NCBI GenBank assembly: GCA_003599415.1
Contig: QZKB01000031.1
Location: 1-38,327, forward strand
Length of the DNA: 38,327 bases
Source: Ignavibacteriales bacterium
GTDB lineage: Bacteria; Bacteroidota; Ignavibacteria; Ignavibacteriales; SURF-24
Reading direction: 5' to 3'
In this document: positions 34,083-38,327 of the stretch, piece by piece
Layout: every line of letters starts with the position of its first letter
How positions within the stretch are numbered: position 1 is the stretch's first letter
Notes under the pieces: generated by a model
Databases searched by the model: none
What the model saw: the letters and a program-made list of their open reading frames with translations, nothing else
Told to the model about the DNA's origin: nothing
Program-made: the position numbers and the translations under genes

Positions 34083-37000
34083 CTACTTAACCAGTAACAT
34101 TTTTTTGGAAATAATCTGCGAACCGGAATTTATCTGGTAGAAATAAGGTCCGCTTACTACTTTAGCTCCTTTAGAATCATCACCGTTCCATACAACTTTA
34201 TGAATACCGGCAGGCATTTCCGAATTAACAAGTGTGTTAACCAATCTGCCGAGGATATCATAAATTTTTACCGTAACATATGAAGTATGCGGTAATGCAT
34301 ATTTTATAGTTGTGGATGGATTAAAAGGATTCGGATAGTTCTGCTCAACATAAAATGAAACCGGTATTTCTTTCGCAGCATCAACTCCTGTTATGGTATT
34401 TGAGCCATAAGCAGGTCCCTGTTTGGAAGTTGCGCCATTGACAGAATATGATGAAGAAATCAATCCAGCCGTATTATCATTACTCTTTAAATTAAAATAC
34501 AGTTCTGCGGGCACCAAGGTACCGTTGCTGTTTTCTGCAGATGTAAAGAATAATTTTGTTTTTCCGGTTTCAACAGATTTTGCTTCAACGTAATATCCTT
34601 CTCCCTGCATTAATTGTCTGAAGTTTCTGAAGTCAATCTTTGATTCATCATAGCTTAACTCAACTTCAATGCTTCTTACGTTTGAACAGTTATACAGGGT
34701 AATCGGGAATCTTAATAAACCTTCCTGGTCAATTGAAGCTGTAGCAAAAGTTAAGTCAGCCAAAGCTGGGCTTGCAGATGCTGGCCATATATGATAATTG
34801 ATATAGAACAGAATATCCGCAGCATCAAGTCCGTCTACCCTGTTATCTTTATTAACGTTTGCATTCAAATAAGCCTGGTTTGTTAAAGTTATTCCACTAA
34901 CATGGTTTGCTATTGCCAAACAATCTCCCTCTTCAACTTCACCGTTCAGATTAGCATCACCTTTTACTAATGAAAGATTCAGGTTGGATGTATAAGTGAT
35001 TGTTCCGTTGAAAATTTCTAATGGTATTGTACCGTTATTTACCCAGTCAGATGCTAAACCTTCTACTGTAGCGAAGCCATCGGTCTCAGCCGCAACTTCA
35101 AATGTTAAAGTGAATAACACTCCGCTGTAATTAATTTCGCTGTCGCTGAATCCTACACTGATGAATTCTAATTCATCTGTATTAACATGCCTGAACTGAG
35201 TAGCCCAGTTAGCGTTATTAAATATAGTACCTGTTCCTGTTGAGTAACCTTTATATCTTATTTTATGTTCATCAAAAGTTATTTTACCTGAAAGAAAAGT
35301 AAAGCCAAGCGGTACAGCATTAATATTAAGAGTTACAGGAATTGTAACATAGTTTCCAATATATGCAGAGGCCGAACCTATTATAACCGAAGGATTACCG
35401 TTTGTCCAACCGGTTGTAGTAACCAATCCTAAAAGAGCATCATCAACTTTATGGTAAATCCTGTTTTCAACAAACGCATTACCTGTTGCTCCAACAAAAA
35501 CGTTGTTTTTAGCATCAACGTTATCTTTAGAATATAGCGTACCATCTGTTAATGCTATTGCATATCGTGTAATGTTGTTTGCATAACCATCAAAATAACA
35601 ATCATTTATTTTAACATCGGATACATAATCGTCATCCGTTAAATCTGTAATCTGAACACCGCGTGAATTTGTGCTTTGGAAATACAAACCGCTAAATACT
35701 GGTTTCTCAATAAAGCCGGACATATTTAATCCAACCAAACCATTACCGATAACTTTAAAAGATCCGTAGAATAATGGTCTTGTAATTCTTGATGAAGAAT
35801 CAGAATAACCGGGATAAGGCTCGGTCAGCATTAATATTCCATTTTCGGAATTGTTTGAAATACTACCTACACCCATAAGAGAGAATCCGTAAATATCATC
35901 AAGTCCAAGGTTCTGGGCGATTTTATGAACATTGATTGTCGGTTTAAGAACAATACCGTTTTTGTTTCCATCAAATGTTCCATCAACGATACCAAAACTT
36001 TGAGCCGCATCTAATTCCAATCCCGATTCCGCGTTCTCTGAGAAATCCGGTTTTGAGAAATTAAAATTATTCATATGAAGACCATACAAACCATGTTTTC
36101 CGTTTAAGCGGGCTGAAACATCAATAAGCGAAACATTGGTTGTTTGTCCAAGACAGGTATCCGGTAATGGGCTTGGAATTGGTATGCTTGGATCCCATTG
36201 ATAAACTCCCTTATAATGTAAGTCAAATAAAATTCCGTTATTACTGTTATCGTTTGCCGCTACGTTTGAGAAAAGCATGTTATCGCAAAAGACCACTTCA
36301 ATACCGTTATCATCTTCGGTAGAACCGTTCTCATATGATGCACCGGTGTTAAAACTGATGTGGTCAGATTCAATAAATGCCATACCATCTGTTTTATTAT
36401 AACATGAGTTTACGATGTTCATTCCAATTCTGCTGCAATCCTCAAACTTCAAACCCTGGTCATCATTATCGCTTATAATAACGTTATTCATTTCTATATC
36501 ATTACAAAGCTGGAAAGTAAATCCGTTTTCATCCGGATGATAATCAGGATATGCTTTACCATTGTTAGATGAGAATAAATTGTTGATAGAGATATAATTT
36601 GAATTATATGCAGCAAATCCTCTTAGGTTTTCCCAAATACCAACATTATCAAAGGTCAAATGATTGCAGAAAAATATTGCTACACCACCCATATTGTTTT
36701 TGTAGAAATTACAGTCTTTTACTTCAACGGAATCTATGTTCTCCAGAAGTAAACCGAATTCAGCATTTGTATAAACGTCAACATTTTCAATTGTCAGTTT
36801 ATCCCTGTGATAATAAGATTCAATTCCTTTTTTCTGAATTCCCGGTCCCGGAGAAGATTGAGCTACTTTAAAATTTTTAATAGTCACATCGTTTGTTTCT
36901 ATCTGGAATGATCTTGTGGAAGGTTTAACCTCCCCGATTATTTTCACCGGTTTTGTTAGAACCAAATCCTCCTCATATACTCCATCAAAGACGAACACGA

Positions 37001-37733
37001 AATGACCCGGTTTTGTTTTATCAAGACCACGTTGAATGTGCCTGTAAGGTTTTGCTCTTGAACCATTACCATCCGCATCACTACCAAGGATAGATACGAA
37101 TGTTGTATCAAATACCGGAATGAAAACAAAACTTGCACTGATTGTATGGTTAGTTGTAATATTTTCAAATGTATAGCTGCTTAAAGCGCCAACAGACACA
37201 TCATCCACCAATACATCTTCAATACTATAACCAGAGTTAGGAACAATTGAAAATGTCTGATTGCTTCCTCTTGCAAGCGTTGTTGTTCCGGAAGGTGAAA
37301 TAGAACCATGTGCTGCAGCAGATGCATTTATCGTATATGTAGTTACACTTCCACTGCCAGAAGGGGTAAAATACCAGACTGAAGAAAAATTTCCATTTAC
37401 ACCTACTCTCCAGTAATACGTAACCCCCTGAATTAATCCTACAGAATTATTTATAGGGTAATTGCCGGCTCCATAAGCTGAGACTTCAGCATCAACCAGC
37501 AATTTACTTTCGGAAAAATCAGAATAACTGGCACTTACCTGTACAGAATAATTATATGGCCCATAAATATAAGGAGTAGGAACATACCACCAATAAAGTG
37601 TTGGTGTAGCCGTTTCCCATGTTGAACCATTTACAGGTGCTGAAAGATAAGGTTGGCTTTGTCCTAAACTAACAGTTGTAGTAATGATTAGAAAAAGACA
37701 AAGTTTAAGATACCTTTTAAGTAAAAGTTCCAT
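34083..37733 (-). CDS. T9SS-secreted beta-helix protein with cohesin-like modules and a dockerin
   Basis: 1216 residues from the ATG at 37733, which has GAGGTG upstream; a GTG at 37742 is less likely. Order: signal peptide; Fn3-like module (about 30-130); an InlB/Big-type repeat (135-205, SGYSIEDVLVDDVSVG); a long right-handed beta-helix (215-770) with many NNGILF- or NSENGILM-like turns; a cohesin-like module (785-920); a dockerin (922-985) with two calcium loops, DANLNGEVEEGD and NVNKDNRVDGLD; a second cohesin-like module (1000-1115); and a T9SS tail from NYPNPFNPSTTIKY. Beta-helices of this kind often bind or cleave polysaccharides, but no catalytic residues could be identified. It is the first gene of the run. 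Cohesin and dockerin in one chain allow self- or partner assembly. Confidence 0.83.
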   Translation of the reverse strand: MELLLKRYLKLCLFLIITTTVSLGQSQPYLSAPVNGSTWETATPTLYWWYVPTPYIYGPYNYSVQVSASYSDFSESKLLVDAEVSAYGAGNYPINNSVGLIQGVTYYWRVGVNGNFSSVWYFTPSGSGSVTTYTINASAAAHGSISPSGTTTLARGSNQTFSIVPNSGYSIEDVLVDDVSVGALSSYTFENITTNHTISASFVFIPVFDTTFVSILGSDADGNGSRAKPYRHIQRGLDKTKPGHFVFVFDGVYEEDLVLTKPVKIIGEVKPSTRSFQIETNDVTIKNFKVAQSSPGPGIQKKGIESYYHRDKLTIENVDVYTNAEFGLLLENIDSVEVKDCNFYKNNMGGVAIFFCNHLTFDNVGIWENLRGFAAYNSNYISINNLFSSNNGKAYPDYHPDENGFTFQLCNDIEMNNVIISDNDDQGLKFEDCSRIGMNIVNSCYNKTDGMAFIESDHISFNTGASYENGSTEDDNGIEVVFCDNMLFSNVAANDNSNNGILFDLHYKGVYQWDPSIPIPSPLPDTCLGQTTNVSLIDVSARLNGKHGLYGLHMNNFNFSKPDFSENAESGLELDAAQSFGIVDGTFDGNKNGIVLKPTINVHKIAQNLGLDDIYGFSLMGVGSISNNSENGILMLTEPYPGYSDSSSRITRPLFYGSFKVIGNGLVGLNMSGFIEKPVFSGLYFQSTNSRGVQITDLTDDDYVSDVKINDCYFDGYANNITRYAIALTDGTLYSKDNVDAKNNVFVGATGNAFVENRIYHKVDDALLGLVTTTGWTNGNPSVIIGSASAYIGNYVTIPVTLNINAVPLGFTFLSGKITFDEHKIRYKGYSTGTGTIFNNANWATQFRHVNTDELEFISVGFSDSEINYSGVLFTLTFEVAAETDGFATVEGLASDWVNNGTIPLEIFNGTITYTSNLNLSLVKGDANLNGEVEEGDCLAIANHVSGITLTNQAYLNANVNKDNRVDGLDAADILFYINYHIWPASASPALADLTFATASIDQEGLLRFPITLYNCSNVRSIEVELSYDESKIDFRNFRQLMQGEGYYVEAKSVETGKTKLFFTSAENSNGTLVPAELYFNLKSNDNTAGLISSSYSVNGATSKQGPAYGSNTITGVDAAKEIPVSFYVEQNYPNPFNPSTTIKYALPHTSYVTVKIYDILGRLVNTLVNSEMPAGIHKVVWNGDDSKGAKVVSGPYFYQINSGSQIISKKMLLVK

Positions 37734-38327
37734 GACCGCCACCTCTGAAATTGTTTAATAATCAAATCAAAAAATCTATATTACAATACAAAGAAAGTAA
37801 TTATCAGTTTTTAAACTTGTTTAAAAAATCTATATCATGGAATCAAAGTTTCAGATGACCTCAAAGTGAAGATATAATACTCCATGGTTTCTTCAGAATT
37901 TGGGCACATCCGTGCAAAGTATTCCGATAGAAAACGAAATAGTTTAATCCATGTTGAGTTAACTGAAACGCCAAGAAAGGGTCGTGTATTTTTTTTGGCA
38001 GAAATTAACGAAACAAAGATCTTAATTCCTTTACACATTTTTATCTTTGTTATACAAAGTTAGGAATCTTCGACTGTATCTTAATATTTAAAATTTAAAA
38101 TGTCAAATAAAAGAATGAAAAACCTGCCCTTCTCACAAACCATACCATGGTTTGGAAAAAATCAACCATTATGCAAAAACTTATAAAATAAATACGGAAA
38201 ACAAGAATCCCGACTCTCAACTTTATATAAAATAACCTATCAAAACCATTTTAAATTGAATATGAACCAATGATTTTTATTATGTGAATTAAACTCTTAT
38301 ACCATAAAAAAAAAATAAATAGATCGG
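37734..38327. other. Region upstream of the fibre/cohesin operon
   Basis: 594 bp of AT-rich sequence to the window end. It must hold the promoter of the run that starts at 37733. The minus strand has TAACTTTG (38062-38055), a possible -7 box about 320 bp upstream, with no clear -33. Short open frames exist on both strands (plus 37884-38063, 59 residues, MVSSEFGHIRAKYSDRK; minus 37835-38038), but they overlap each other and match nothing I know. Confidence 0.4.

Noticed and set aside
37835..38063. Two short overlapping open frames at the right end (minus 37835-38038, plus 37884-38063)
   Set aside because: They lie on opposite strands over the same DNA, lack ribosome sites and resemble no family. 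One could be real, but nothing decides which.

Overview
This window of about 38 kb looks like chromosomal DNA of an Ignavibacteria-type member of the Bacteroidota/Chlorobiota lineage. The DNA is AT-rich. Six predicted secreted proteins end in a type IX secretion (T9SS) type A sorting domain with the core N(F/Y)PNPFNP(V/A/S)T. There is a TonB-dependent receptor with a DUF4249-like lipoprotein partner, and a Bacteroidota-like promoter (TTG-N20-TAnnTTTG) can be seen. No rRNA, tRNA, CRISPR array, transposase or phage structural block was recognised.

Layout. (1) 1-702 is the 3' part of a Kdo transferase gene. (2) 854-5052 is a signalling block: a soluble PAS/GAF NarL-type histidine kinase, its LuxR-type response regulator 3 bp downstream, and a stand-alone receiver. 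(3) 5079-9737 (minus) is a tight operon of a TonB-dependent receptor, a DUF4249-like lipoprotein and a PEGA plus seven-blade propeller lipoprotein. (4) 9738-10510 is a gene-free repeat region: phased 11-bp units, GCCT-containing hexamers and a duplicated block of about 88 bp. (5) 10511-17033 (minus) holds secreted or degradative enzymes: an SGNH esterase, a GH13 amylase, and an S1/P1 nuclease overlapped by a YjbQ-family gene. The three secreted enzymes carry in-frame palindromic DNA elements in their T9SS tails. (6) 17409-23278 is mostly housekeeping and signalling: phosphohexomutase, a small unknown protein, a PAP2 phosphatase, a membrane hybrid histidine kinase whose receiver has Glu in place of the phospho-Asp, and ornithine aminotransferase. 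(7) 23798-37733 (minus) is a seven-gene run of exported proteins with gaps of about 3 to 59 bp.

The last block is the most interesting part. It encodes, in transcription order: a beta-helix protein with cohesin-like modules and a dockerin; a protein with three cohesin-like modules; a fibre-like protein; a YD-repeat-like protein; a small T9SS protein; and two more fibre-like proteins. The three fibre-like paralogues share tail-fibre-type N-terminal regions and a C-terminal GSGDYAEWLE motif that resembles the self-cleaving intramolecular chaperone domain of phage fibres, and none has a T9SS tail. My inference is a cell-surface assembly that combines cohesin/dockerin pairing, T9SS attachment and self-processing fibres. 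The parts are visible in sequence; the joint function is a hypothesis.
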